NCBI GenBank assembly: GCA_947579605.1
Contig: OX388316.1
Location: 18,293,290 to 18,357,289 of the forward strand
Source of the DNA: Athripsodes cinereus
Taxonomy: Eukaryota > Arthropoda > Insecta > Trichoptera > Leptoceridae
Reading direction: 5' to 3'
Length of the DNA: 64,000 bases
The notes under the pieces: generated by a model
The model's database searches: none
Told to the model about the DNA's origin: nothing
What the model saw: the letters and a program-made list of their open reading frames with translations, nothing else
Position numbers and translations under genes: made by a program
Shown here: in pieces, positions 35,101 to 42,241 of the stretch
How the letters are laid out: each line of letters begins with the position of its first letter
Position numbering within the stretch: position 1 is the stretch's first letter

Positions 35101-37624
35101 TTCGAAGTACCCTGTTGTAGCTGATATAAGTAATAAATAAAAAATTTACCTAATCAAAAATGGAAAACCACCTTTAATTAACTATTTCATCAAATATATT
35201 TGAAACATATTTACAAAACAAATTGATTTTTTATGACGAGAAATTGCCACCTAAGCTACTAGCTAAGTCAATAACTATAAATATATGTACTAGATTGTCA
35301 AATAATACTTACAAAGGCAAATGTTTCTCAGTGAGTGTATGTAACTCAGCCAGAGTATAGTTTTTAAGGCTCTCATCAAACATTCCACTGGCGTAGTGTA
35401 ACTTTCCCAACAATAGATGGGCGTCCAATGCCACTCCGGCCTTTTTCCCGAGCTCATTGGCAGCCAACAGGAGGTATGATTTGGCATCTTGCAGTCCCTG
35501 CTTTGCTTTACTAAAATTTATTTCAATAGGAGGATTTTCTTCCAAATAATTCTCCAACTTACCTTCTCCAATGAGAAAGTGTGACAAACATTCTGTAACA
35601 AAAAACATTTTATGAGAAAATCAGTAATGAGCGAAACTTTGTAGTGACATATACGAGGCATGCCTTTTAAGTTCTGTCGTTTCCATATTTCCCGGCAATT
35701 TTGAATTTGGAACTGTTCTATATTCGAATGTGTTTAAATTTTGAATATCAAAACAGTTGAAAGTATTAGGATAAATGCTATTGTTTAGTCACAGCGTCGA
35801 CTGGAATCTGTCAGGTTACGTACGAAAATGAATCTTTCTAAGGAAAATGTTCGTGCAATAATTTTCTACAACTTTAGAAGAGGCCTGACACGGCTTCAGT
35901 GTTTTGCAGAGCTAACATCTGTGTTCAGTGATGAAGCCCCATGTCTGCGGACTGTCGAACGCTGGTATTTAGAATTCCAGCGTGGACATACTAGTGTTAG
36001 TGACAAATCTCGCGAAGGACGCCCAAAATCCGCCTTCACTGAAGATAACATCATTGCTGTGAGACAACTAATTCTCGAAGATCGTCATGTGACGTATCGA
36101 GAGATAGAGGCTCTATTAGGCATCTCAGGGACAACCATTCAGAAGATCTTGCATGAAGCGCTTGGTGTGAGAAAGCTAGTTTGCCGTTGGATACCGCATC
36201 TGCTTTCCGACGATCACAAGGCGGCCCGCGTCAGATGGTGTAAGAAAACTCTGGAAAGGTTCAACCGAGGAGAGTCAAATCACGTCTACGACATCATCAG
36301 TGGTGACGAATCTTGGATCTATGCCTACGATCCTGATTCCAAATAACAATCTACAATCTGGGTCTTTCAAGACGAGCCAAAGCCGACTAAAGTTGTTCGT
36401 TCTCGAAGCACTTCAAAGAAGATGGTGGCCACGTTCGTTGGAAAAACCGGCCATGTTGCGACTATTGCACTTGAAGATCGTAGAACGGTTAACGCAGAGT
36501 GGTATACCACAGTTTGTTTACCACAAGTCATCGCCGAACTTCGAAAATCTAACTCAAAGCGACGCATCATCCTGCACCACGACAACGCAAGCTCACACAG
36601 CGCTCGGCAAACAATTGAGTATTTGAAGCAGGAAAAAGTAGAAATTCTTGACCATCCTCCATACAGTCCTGACTTAAGCCTTAAGGATTTCTTTACATTT
36701 CCTAAAATTAAGAAAAGTCTTCGTGGTCAAAGGTTCCAGTCCGGTGAAGAAGCAGTCGACGCTTTCAAGTCAGCCATTTTGAACACCCCCACTTTAGAGT
36801 GGAATAAATGTTATAATAACTGGTTTGAGCGAATGGAAAAGTGTATTAAGCTACGTGGTGAATACTTTGAAACACAATAAAAAGTACTATAAGGTTCTAG
36901 TTGTGTTTTTTTCTTCAAACGACAAAACTTAAAAGGCATGCCTCGTATACAGAAATTAATATGCATTTCAATATATAGAACTTTTGCAGAATGTAATCTT
37001 ATTTTAATTTTTGAAATACACTATCAAATTGACCTTATTCAGTCCTTTAGATTTCTTAATTTATGCATTTTGGTTTCAATAAAATTAGGAATGTAAATGA
37101 TATGTGTGAGTGAGAAGATCACTCAATAGACAAATGTGCACAAAATTGTGCATTTGCAAACTCTAACAAGTGACAGTAATTCTAGTTTTAGGCAATACTT
37201 ATCAATCATGCTAATGATATCGTCACATCAATTTATTATTAGCTGTCCAATCTTTGTCTCAACCAGAATGAAAACATCACTTTATTGATAAAAAAAAATT
37301 ACAATTTCAAGATGATGTTAAGTAATTATAAAAATAATATTACTGAAAAAATCCGCGAATAATAAAGAGATAAAACTACAAGTAAAATTGTACAATAAGG
37401 TGGTACAATTTTGTATCACCTTATTGTACAATTGTACAATTTTGAGTTTTGACAGCCTATGTGCTATTACTTTTTGACAATGAAATACTTGTCTTACCAT
37501 AATTTGGTGATCTCACTTTCAATTGCTCGGCTAATTCAATTACTTTTTTCCAGTTTGAATCTTCCCTACACTTCTCAATGTCGGTCTCAATACGATTATT
37601 TGCATTTCTACCACGTCCCGTCAT
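19949..37624 (-). CDS. TTC7: TTC7, tetratricopeptide repeat protein 7 (14 exons, 850 aa)
   Basis: TTC7 is a scaffold of the plasma-membrane PI4-kinase III-alpha complex (with EFR3 and FAM126/hyccin), which supplies PI4P. I joined the coding exons 37498-37624, 35313-35592, 34863-34974, 32857-33131, 31956-32136, 31366-31563, 30788-30976, 26840-26955, 26317-26467, 22790-22984, 22172-22322, 21502-21749, 20990-21095 and 19949-20172. These total 2553 nt, with every junction GT-AG and in phase. Recognised blocks in order: 'RIETDIEKCRED' (N-terminus), 'RIVAESYAIKGLCLE', 'LARQLAEVLLRG', 'AIYDLLTIA', then TPR helices ('LYYLALQYAL', 'AEKILKDAAKIDP') and the terminal 'LSAPVLPFTSI'. Vertebrate TTC7A/B are about 840-860 aa, so the length fits. 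Unusual are a Gly/Ser/Thr-rich stretch in exon 4 and introns full of transposons. The start is the only Met ahead of the conserved N-terminus, in a CAAAATG context. No other reading is plausible. Confidence 0.95.
20218..20870 (-). pseudogene. LINE ORF2 C-terminus and tail in TTC7 intron 13
   Basis: On the minus strand a frame contains 'AIRIWNSLPDDIRSSSSIGS' and 'FKYKVNSHSQYLINNP', the 'WNSLPxDIRxxxSxxxFKxKL' end of CR1/L2-like ORF2. Downstream is a stem-loop ATTGCCTCAAGGCAAT and an AATAAAGTG tail at 20218-20245. Same orientation as TTC7. A sister tail lies at 55930-56045. Confidence 0.7.
20990..21095 (-). CDS. TTC7: TTC7 exon 13 (to residue 776)
   Basis: Acceptor TTCCAG, donor GTGAGT (phase 1). 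It encodes 'RGMVHCHKQEWTEAKQCFLN' and 'AIAINPSHVDSLVQL', a canonical TPR. Confidence 0.92.
21247..21292. repeat. Hairpin in TTC7 intron 12
   Basis: TCCTTTTTACATTT and its exact inverse are separated by about 15 bases. No function is inferred. Confidence 0.6.
21502..21749 (-). CDS. TTC7: TTC7 exon 12 (to residue 741)
   Basis: Acceptor GCACAG, donor GTACGT. A Ser/Gly/Ala-rich linker follows 'ASRAERALSSAAS'. The TPR 'LRLWLLLAEIYLSLGGTTEA' and 'DEAAIIFPLSHQLIHM' come next. Confidence 0.92.
21885..21955 (-). repeat. Family A, partial reverse copy in TTC7 intron 11
   Basis: CTTCAATTCAGCAACGAGGT, CATCCAGAAT and GGCATGGAGAGG follow family A order. Confidence 0.55.
22172..22322 (-). CDS. TTC7: TTC7 exon 11 (to residue 658)
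   Basis: Acceptor TTACAG, donor GTATAT (phase 1). It encodes 'AALITGKHMLSLWKNLYEN' and an acidic, poorly conserved linker. Confidence 0.88.
22410..22567 (-). repeat. Family A, reverse copy with TAG microsatellite tail
   Basis: The best-preserved copy of its end: CGATGAGGTTTGCCACCCAT, GGCACGGAGAAG, 'CAGCTGGTCTGCTGGC', TACCCCACTTGTGGGATATG and CCGTGATGGTATAG. It then has a TAG-repeat tail (22549-22567). Lies in TTC7 intron 10. Confidence 0.75.
22790..22984 (-). CDS. TTC7: TTC7 exon 10 (65 codons)
   Basis: Acceptor TTTCAG, donor GTATGT, phase 0. It encodes 'AMQLLCLVLSAKGRSKEALA' and 'ALEDHPDSMDLLRVLALLQL', one TPR pair. Confidence 0.92.
23140..25493 (-). mobile_element. LINE with intact reverse-transcriptase ORF (775 codons), 5'-truncated
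   Basis: The minus-strand ORF 25493-23166 is open throughout. Residues 30-34 'IDYIL' and 56-58 'SDH' are the last motifs of an APE-type endonuclease, so the 5' part is lost. The RT core follows: 'QFGFRKETGTRDAI', motif A 'FIDLEKAFD' (about 416-424), motif B 'RQGCSMSPALFN', catalytic YADD at 518-521, 'MKINKDKTKCMV' and 'EFVYLGSRI'. The C-terminus has 'LLYGCETWT', 'WIGHNIRHPGLL' and 'GRGRPRDAYMDQL'. The stop is followed by CATTATATATAATAATAA, the probable 3' tail. I read it as RTE-like, clade not certain. It sits in TTC7 intron 9 in the same orientation as the gene. A second copy of the end lies at 54330-54800. Confidence 0.9.
25600..25760 (+). mobile_element. LINE 3' tail, plus orientation
   Basis: TTGGAAGACATCCC, 'TAGCAATAACTCGCCCTCTG', an AATGTACAGTGAAGAATAAA segment, then AATAAATAAATAAA. 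It has the same plan as the tails at 620-762 and 46455-46567. Confidence 0.6.
25820..25955 (-). repeat. Family A, reverse copy in TTC7 intron 9
   Basis: Landmarks CATGCAACCCATCCTAAATG, 'GTGGCACTGAGAAAATG', 'TAACTAGCAGACTTGTGGGA' and GATGGAATAATAA. Confidence 0.6.
26027..26215 (-). mobile_element. tRNA-derived SINE in TTC7 intron 9
   Basis: On the minus strand: box A-like TAGCCTGGAGG (26200-26190), box B-like GGTTCAATACT (26157-26147) at tRNA spacing, a body ending AAAAACCCAGATATATCTTT, and a 14-base poly(A) at 26040-26027. This is the internal Pol III promoter plus poly(A) design of tRNA SINEs. A diverged relative lies at 56930-57095. Confidence 0.85.
26317..26467 (-). CDS. TTC7: TTC7 exon 9 (to residue 543)
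   Basis: Acceptor TTGCAG, donor GTAATC. It encodes 'SLHKAVDCDPEDHLCLYYLA' and 'LQYALIGGVSEAM', matching the 'AFYLALQLAI' TPR of vertebrate TTC7. Confidence 0.92.
26840..26955 (-). CDS. TTC7: TTC7 exon 8 (to residue 492)
   Basis: Acceptor TTTTAG, donor GTTAGT (phase 2). It encodes 'YSKMALEREHAHPSYLLSRC' and 'HLYVGLGYLMTA'. A 3.8 kb intron with a LINE separates it from exon 7. Confidence 0.9.
26970..27409 (+). pseudogene. LINE ORF1 C-terminal domain (Baculo_FP-like)
   Basis: In frame from about 26970: 'DLTATLKALSDKLGVSVSS', 'RVSHGVP', 'KPKNIVIKFNNRKVRDSF', 'FISEHLTARRKLLFRDAR', 'YKFVWIKHAKIYVRKGEG'. This is the FP-type C-terminal domain common in ORF1 of insect CR1 LINEs, an RNA/DNA-binding protein of the retrotransposition particle. 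The N-terminus is missing. The frame is intact to a stop at 27407-27409. Confidence 0.75.
27640..28098 (+). pseudogene. LINE ORF2 endonuclease, first half
   Basis: Reads 'NLRILYQNCRGLKSKTDEF', 'DVICLTETWLNADIFDGEL', 'YRRDRNF', 'GGAVLIAVS' and 'LILGVIYIPPNSKIEIY'. The 'QN.RGL..K' and 'TETWL' motifs carry the metal-binding Asn and Glu of the APE-type endonuclease. The frame stops shortly after the insertion boundary at 28098/28099. Confidence 0.8.
28099..29894. mobile_element. 1.8 kb insertion inside the LINE endonuclease
   Basis: Removing exactly this block joins codon AGC (ending 28098) to GAC (29895) in the same frame and restores a continuous endonuclease. The flanks CTAGTAGC and CTAGAGAGC may be an imperfect target duplication. 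A palindrome (GAAACGACGTTTC) at 28238-28250 has an inverted counterpart (GAAACGTCGTTTC) near 29766-29778, suggesting diverged long inverted arms. The AT-rich middle has no transposase. It contains a hairpin module at about 28763-28850. Confidence 0.7.
28763..28850. repeat. Hairpin module shared with 58489-58662
   Basis: Inverted GAATTCCAT/ATGGAATTC, then a 35 bp tract (28816-28850) with ACCTAAACACCGACACAGTG. This is identical at 34 of 35 positions to 58625-58659. Confidence 0.7.
29895..30287 (+). pseudogene. LINE ORF2 endonuclease, second half
   Basis: Opens in frame with 28098: 'DKNGFLGDNHYNGN', then 'LCLLGDFNVPTINW' with the GDFN catalytic motif. 'LDLVMSDTHC', 'HSDFSL' and a Pro-His-rich segment equivalent to the SDH end of the nuclease follow. 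The last 25 codons are out of register with the family. Then comes a stop and no RT. Confidence 0.75.
30788..30976 (-). CDS. TTC7: TTC7 exon 7 (63 codons)
   Basis: Acceptor TTTCAG, donor GTTAGT, phase 0 on both sides. It encodes a TPR pair: 'LERAMKFSFEEAHIWQQQ', 'YSLVALGRADRAVSVL', 'IQLEPES'. Confidence 0.93.
31366..31563 (-). CDS. TTC7: TTC7 exon 6 (66 codons)
   Basis: Acceptor TTTCAG, donor GTAAGT, phase 0 on both sides. It encodes 'FVPNNECEETILLLQIGEAM', 'RDAVLSQSPEF' and 'AIYDLLTIATVRW'. Confidence 0.93.
31785..31895 (-). repeat. Family A, degraded reverse copy in TTC7 intron 5
   Basis: CAACCATCCTG, ACAGAGAGGATCACC, 'ATGCAGTCAGTTTCTTGGCT', ACTCCACTTGCAGAAG. Confidence 0.5.
31956..32136 (-). 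CDS. TTC7: TTC7 exon 5 (to residue 325)
   Basis: Acceptor TTTTAG, donor GTAAAT. It encodes 'YREMLTAVESHGTHSLRLTL' and 'ARQLAEVLLRG', the best conserved block of the N-terminal half. Confidence 0.93.
32460..32580 (-). mobile_element. tRNA-derived SINE fragment in TTC7 intron 4
   Basis: On the minus strand GTAGCACGTTAGCTTAATTG carries a good box A (TAGCTTAATTGG, 32557-32546). GGTTCTAATTCC (32512-32501) is a good box B, spaced as in a tRNA. It lacks the 26 kb SINE's tail, so it is another SINE type or a tRNA-like relic. The anticodon arm is not convincing, so I do not call a functional tRNA. Confidence 0.65.
32653..32722 (-). repeat. Family A terminal fragment in TTC7 intron 4
   Basis: 'ATGCAGCTGGTTTGCTGGC', TACCCCACTTGTGGGATATG and CCGTGATGGTATAGTAG: the same end as the 22410-22567 copy, nearly identical over 60 bases. 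Confidence 0.65.
32857..33131 (-). CDS. TTC7: TTC7 exon 4 with Gly/Ser/Thr-rich insert
   Basis: Acceptor TTTCAG, donor GTTTGG (weak but GT). 'CFELASELSLLYLQR' and 'PVLETALQRAPILHMRAGRL' are conserved. Between them lie about 45 residues of low-complexity Gly, Ser, Thr and Ala, longer than the linker of vertebrate TTC7 as I remember it. Confidence 0.9.
33180..34200. other. TTC7 intron 3: LINE tail and unassigned AT-rich DNA
   Basis: A minus-oriented LINE-type tail (AAATAAATAAATAAATAAA on the minus strand, preceded by a TTTAAGCTGTTGAGC segment) lies at 33316-33420. The remainder shows nothing I can assign. Confidence 0.45.
34205..34462. mobile_element. MITE with about 97 bp arms in TTC7 intron 3
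   Basis: The termini TGAGTGGCTCAGAGCCAATG are inverted; the arms continue through GTGCCTAT, GTCGCAAAA and GGGCATATATTTCTTGA to TACTTATTTC. They are about 90% identical. 258 bp, no ORF, no clear target duplication. Confidence 0.8.
34863..34974 (-). CDS. TTC7: TTC7 exon 3 (to residue 173)
   Basis: Acceptor TTCTAG, donor GTTAGT, phases 2 in and 0 out. It encodes 'RSLRIVAESYAIKGLCLE', strongly matching the family, then a polar linker. Confidence 0.92.
35313..35592 (-). CDS. TTC7: TTC7 exon 2 (to residue 135)
   Basis: Acceptor TTACAG; the split codon G|AA gives Glu. It encodes 'CLSHFLIGEGKLENYL' and 'ALDAHLLLGKLHYASGMFDE', the N-terminal helical region. Donor GTAAGT. Confidence 0.92.
35652..36947 (+). 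mobile_element. mariner element (DD34D), full length, in TTC7 intron 1
   Basis: 1296 bp flanked by TA target duplications (35650-35651 and 36948-36949). The terminal inverted repeats start TACGAGGCATGCCTTTTAAG and match over about 31 bp with one mismatch. The single gene inside has one stop. Antisense to TTC7. Confidence 0.95.
35828..36880 (+). pseudogene. mariner transposase with one in-frame stop
   Basis: The frame runs from ATG at 35828 to TAA at 36878-36880, 350 codons as in active mariners, broken only by TAA at codon 173 (36344-36346), where a C-to-T change from CAA is likely. The N-terminal helix-turn-helix region precedes 'WIPHLL'. The catalytic triad is complete: D160 ('GDESW'), D252 ('HHDNA') and D287 ('SLKDFF') with 34 residues between the last two. 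'YSPDL' is present. It is dead as it stands unless the stop is read through. Confidence 0.92.
37386..37433. repeat. Hairpin next to TTC7 exon 1
   Basis: AATTGTACAATAAGGTG and its exact inverse are separated by 14 bases, about 65 bases inside intron 1 from the first donor site. Repeated TACAAT units make slippage likely. Confidence 0.65.
37498..37624 (-). CDS. TTC7: TTC7 exon 1 (residues 1-42)
   Basis: ATG at 37624-37622; the exon ends after TAT-G with donor GTAAGAC (phase 1). It encodes MTGRGRNANNRIETDIEKCR, then 'SNWKKVIELAEQL', the first conserved helix of the family. Confidence 0.9.
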
Positions 37625-39215
37625 TTTGATACTTTTATTTTCAAACTATATTGCCCTAAACGTTATAATACATTGTTAAATATCTACGTCTCACTATCCT
37701 GGAATGTCACGAAAGCTTTGTGATGTTTTAAATTCGTTTGCAAAATAATTATTTCACTAATTACATATCAATTAATTTTAACTCGAGTTTCCAAAATCCA
37801 CGAAATTGAAATAAATCATCACAATCCCAGTGTCAAAGTACCTATCTCTCAATTATGCACAAATGTCATTATGGTGTTGCCGTATTTCATTGATATAATT
37901 GCCATAAAGAAAAATATGAAAAAGTATCGAATATTTTTCGCTAGATGGCGTTGACAATGGAAATAAAAATGCAGATTTATTTATTGTCAAACTCTTTTAC
38001 GTGTGCTATTTTACAATGCTACATAATATTATTTTGGTTAGGTACCTACCATCTAAGTTTGTACAGTTATGACACTATTATGATTGATGATAGGATAGCA
38101 CATGGATAGCACGTGTTACATTATAAATTAATAGTAAATACCTAGGTCTACATACTATTCATATCAATTAACGATGTAAGAAATTGATAAAACAGTTTGC
38201 ACCAATTCATGTCCATTAAAAATGGCCAATACACAGAATGTTATGGTTCCCAATATTTTAATAGAAAATATTAGTCTACTTTTTATCTTTCTACATTTAA
38301 TTTATTGATTGCATCATAAAAAGCATTCTCAGTAGGTAGTGTACGTTCTTGTTATAAAATTTTGGAGTTCAAACTGGATGACTGGAATTAATCTGGAATA
38401 AATAATATTTTCTTATTAGTACCTACCTAAGAACATTTATGAGATTGTGTTCCCATTTTCTGTACTAGCACATACCCACATAAATAGTAAAAGCTTAGCG
38501 ACTTTTGACAATAACTTTCTGTCGGTGAAAACTGTCAATCGTTTGCAATTTTTCAAAGGAATCTCTACAAAGGGCGTACCCAGATTTTTTTCCGACGAAC
38601 TGCAGCTGGATAAATGACTGCATCCCTTTGTCCTAGCCTGGGCATTTCATGGCTTAGGTCGTATAAAATATTGAGAACTTTAGAATACATAACGTAATTT
38701 CAATATTATGTAATATATAATGAAATCATACGATTTTATGTTTAATTTATGAAAGTTAAATAGAATGGGAATAAATAAGATGGTGTGATATCTGGCGTGT
38801 TCAGTAGGTACATCTAAATGATTTCAATTGATATAAATTAATGAATACAAATAAAACAAATAATATGCTTACAAAATGTACAATGCCTGCAATAAATACA
38901 GACCCACTTTTTCTAAAACATCGTATCCATTTATACCTTTCAAACAACTATAGCAATCATTTTAATATAACAGAGACTTTGATATAGAAATCTGGATTAA
39001 TTATAGATCCTACATTTGTCTATTTACGATAAATATTATTTGGTTATTATCTAACTTGGTACCTACGAGTGATAATTATGAAGTTTCTTATATGGAATTT
39101 CGGATAATTATTTTATTTATTTCTTACTGTATAATTTAAAAAAAATATATTAATAATAAGTAAATAACTTATCCCATGGGTTCCTCGGAAAATAATAGGT
39201 CACCCAATTTTTTCT
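37625..39215. other. Upstream side of TTC7: presumed promoter and 5' UTR
   Basis: No ORF of note. The start codon of TTC7 lies at 37624 on the minus strand, so its 5' UTR and promoter should be in the first part of this stretch. I cannot place a transcription start: no clear TATA or initiator stands out in such AT-rich DNA. Confidence 0.35.
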
Positions 39216-39221
39216 GCAAAC

Positions 39222-39402
39222 TTTCGAGTGTCTTGTTAATCCGTAAAACATCACATTTTAAGACAATTAAGTGCCGCCCATCCTGAATGTCTCAACTTTT
39301 ATTGGCACGGAAAGGATGATTCCCATGTTTATTACATACAATTGATTTGCAACCCCATCCAGCCATCCAGCCAGTGATGAGATGCCTGGATGGAATAGCT
39401 AC
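39222..39402 (-). repeat. Family A, reverse copy
   Basis: CTTTCGAGTGTCTTGTTAAT, 'GTGCCGCCCATCCTGAATG', GGCACGGAAAGGATG. The CCCACTTGTGGG end is replaced by a duplicated CAGCCATCCAGCC. Confidence 0.6.
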
Positions 39403-39449
39403 ACCTTTATCTTCAAGAAACATTGCGAGATGGAATATGCGCTAGATGC

Positions 39450-39728
39450 ATAGACCATTAAAGGATGACGTCACAGAAAAATCATTGAGGGGCATCAGGC
39501 ATCCCAACACAACAGACAATTACGGTGTAATATTAGGTGGAACGCCTAAAGAATACCTAATAATCAAAAAAACTGTCAGTGTCGATTTTGTTATTATTTT
39601 GTCGTCTGACTTTCTTTTTATTCTCTTATGGCATAACATCCTACAAGGATGATTTGCGAAATCTGACTGTTTGCCCCCCAAGCAAAAGCAAATCCATAGA
39701 CAAGACCACGTGACCTTTAATGGTCTAT
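39450..39728. mobile_element. MITE-like element with 16 bp ends
   Basis: ATAGACCATTAAAGG and its inverse bound 279 bp. The interior contains, inverted, the LINE 3' stem-loop seen at 355-370 (GGCATAACATCCTACAAGGA). No target duplication was seen. Confidence 0.6.
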
Positions 39729-40319
39729 ATTTATGGAGTAATTAAATAACATGACAACGTCATTACAGGTGGCACAGGTACCTATCCAAGCGAATAAATT
39801 TATTCATTTATCGGGCAATTAATACCTGATACAGTCGTTAAAGAACACCTACACAAACTATGGTTTAAAGCATATCTATTATTAAAAATAGTATGACTTT
39901 GAAGCAAACCACATATAAATCGTCATTGTTGAAAATAAACAACAAGATGATATTTTAATAATGGTAACATAGTGTATAATAAAATTATCAAAATTTGATA
40001 ATTTTATTTAATAAATTATTTAATAAAGAATGTTATTTATGATTGTAGAAAATAATAAAAAAACAAGAGAATAATGGCGGCTACCTTGTAATAGAAAGAA
40101 CTTGTGTTGTACAATAATTAAGTGTTTAATAAACTTAAAAACAGTTATTTTTTCTTACACAACCCACAATCCTAATAGTCGTGAAGCAGACTTTGATTCC
40201 TAAGGCATCTTCGTCTATTCTTATTAGCCATATACCTACTTGTTTAGTTTCACTACTGAACATGGGTTTCCCAATAAATATCCAAACTCTTTTGTTTTGG
40301 ATATCTCCAGCAATAATTT

Positions 40320-40420
40320 AATTTAATGTCACCAGTTCATCGTGCAGGGGGTCTCTCACTGCTTCTTTTTATCTTCACATAGTCTCCACTCCACTTAGGT
40401 ATATTTCTGTCTATCTCTTA
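40320..40420 (-). pseudogene. LINE ORF2 remnant with stops
   Basis: The minus strand reads VEWRLCEDKKKQ-stop-ETPCTMNW, aligned with 'VEWRPREDKRSRGRPPTRW' at 13.9 kb. The same LINE type, much older. Confidence 0.55.
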
Positions 40421-40424
40421 GTAT

Positions 40425-41317
40425 ACTGAACACTGCAAAGAAATTAACATTTGGATTCAGATATTGCTACCATAGGAAGAATATAATATTATGAGGGAGC
40501 TTTCAGAAAAGTTGGGAGTAAAATAATTGTATCCTTTTTATGTAAGATATTATGTTTCTTTCTGGGTATTCCACTATAAATATATACATAGATGTTGTTA
40601 CTTTTCAGGTATATGAATTTATTAATATGATACATAATCAAATACGCATAGGTAAGTAGGTACGTTCAACACACATCTTTGTCGCCAAGAAAAAATATTG
40701 ATAATGTACCTATATATACATTACGTTCTTTAGTTGATAAACTGTAGTGCCAAATACGAGATTTTTGCCAGTAACGCTAGTTACACATTTTTAATATTAT
40801 TTTATAACATGCCCTAATTATTACTCTCGTTTTGCTTTTGAGGGTACTTTTCTAAAGAAATTTTGCCGCCTACTGCGCAGTCGTCGTGCATAACAAGTTA
40901 CACAACAAAATAGGGAATATTCTACAAAGGGCCAGACTGACACAACGTTGGAATAATACTTCATTTTGCTATTTTATGTGTCGAGTAGTAAGGGTGCGGG
41001 AACAGTGTAAAGTTTTTGAATTAATAATAGTGAGTGTGTTCCAATATGTGTCGGGTGTAGTGTACATAACTGTATAAAATAAATAATTAAACGAAGTATG
41101 TTTTAGTTTCATTCTCGTGTTCCGTTTATAGACCGTGTGTCAAATGAAACGCTGATACAAACACTACATAATATTATTTTCACATAATAATATCTCCGCG
41201 CGTATCTAAGAAAATGACCATGTGGTAGTTTGACATTTCCCTGTTCGATTTTCAAATTTCATAATCATAGATTCTGTTGTATATCGTTTAGATTATTTAT
41301 GTTACATTTAAAATAAT
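40425..41317. other. Upstream of the SLC22-like exon
   Basis: Presumed promoter region. 40860-41060 is less AT-rich and holds a 63-codon open frame without motif; it could be a 5' UTR exon. No transcription signal could be fixed. Confidence 0.3.
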
Positions 41318-41493
41318 ATGGCGGAAGATAAAAAGAAAGCTATTGAACTGACAAATTTGGATAATATTTTAAAAGAATTGGGTCAATTTGGTAAATACCA
41401 AATAATAAATTATATTTTGATTTCAATCCCAATTCTGTTTGCCGCCTGTAATAATGGAAATTACATATTCACAGCAGTAGATTTACAATATAG
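41318..41493 (+). CDS. First coding exon of an SLC22-like organic-cation transporter
   Basis: ATG at 41318, then 58 codons and two bases before a consensus donor TAG|GTAAGTA (41494). It encodes MAEDKKKAIELTNLDNIL, then 'ELGQFGKYQIINYILISIP' and 'NYIFTAVDLQYR'. The arrangement 'FGxYQ, hydrophobic helix, FTA...YRC' is the start of insect organic-cation transporters (SLC22, major facilitator superfamily). The hydrophobic run is the first membrane helix, leading into the large extracellular loop. The phase-2 donor would complete an Arg, as in the family. No later exon was found to 64000, so the first intron exceeds 22.5 kb or the exon is an orphan. It lies head to head with TTC7. Confidence 0.65.
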
Positions 41494-42233
41494 GTAAGTA
41501 ATTAACCGTTTTTCTTCTACAATTTAAACCGTTTTATGTCATCATTTGTGATTATATTGTGTGACGTGTAATCGGTTTTCATTTGTCACATAGGTACCTA
41601 ACAACCAACGGAAACAATTTTGCCGGTTGTTGATAATGACGAAATAAATGAAACATGGTTTATTTACATAATAATTATTTATATTTATATACACACATTT
41701 TATTTTATAGCGATAGCAGTCTATTTCAGAAGTAATAAATTAAATAAAAAAGTCAAGTTCACAAGCATAGGTATATTCTGTATTAGAATGAAATATTTGA
41801 ACATATATATTGAAATAAAGTAAGTACTTAACTAGATTAACTATCAATAAAACTAAGAAATCAATGTTTTTTTCTAAATTATTACACTACACACATATAT
41901 AATAGGTTAAATAATAAAAATAAATTAATAAACAGATATTATGAATACAGAATAATATGAATATTCTAATTTCGTATAGGTAAGTAAATACGAGTCGCGT
42001 GCCTGCCATACATGCAAAAAAGCACCGCATGCCCATAGAATCTATGAAGAAAATATTGAAATCATCAAAAACTAATTTGAATTCGCCGCCAAACATTTCG
42101 TCGCAAAGAAAACGATCGTCCGTTCGTTGATCATTGCACAAAAATATACGCAGCAAATATACAATTTTTGTAAGTTTTAGAATTTTTATCAAAAGCGCGT
42201 ATCTACTAAATTTATGAAAGTGCGCATACAATC
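41494..42233 (+). other. Presumed first intron of the SLC22-like gene
   Basis: No gene. The open frames here (41620-41823 plus, 41887-42231 minus) show no motif. Confidence 0.35.
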
Positions 42234-42241
42234 GATACGTT

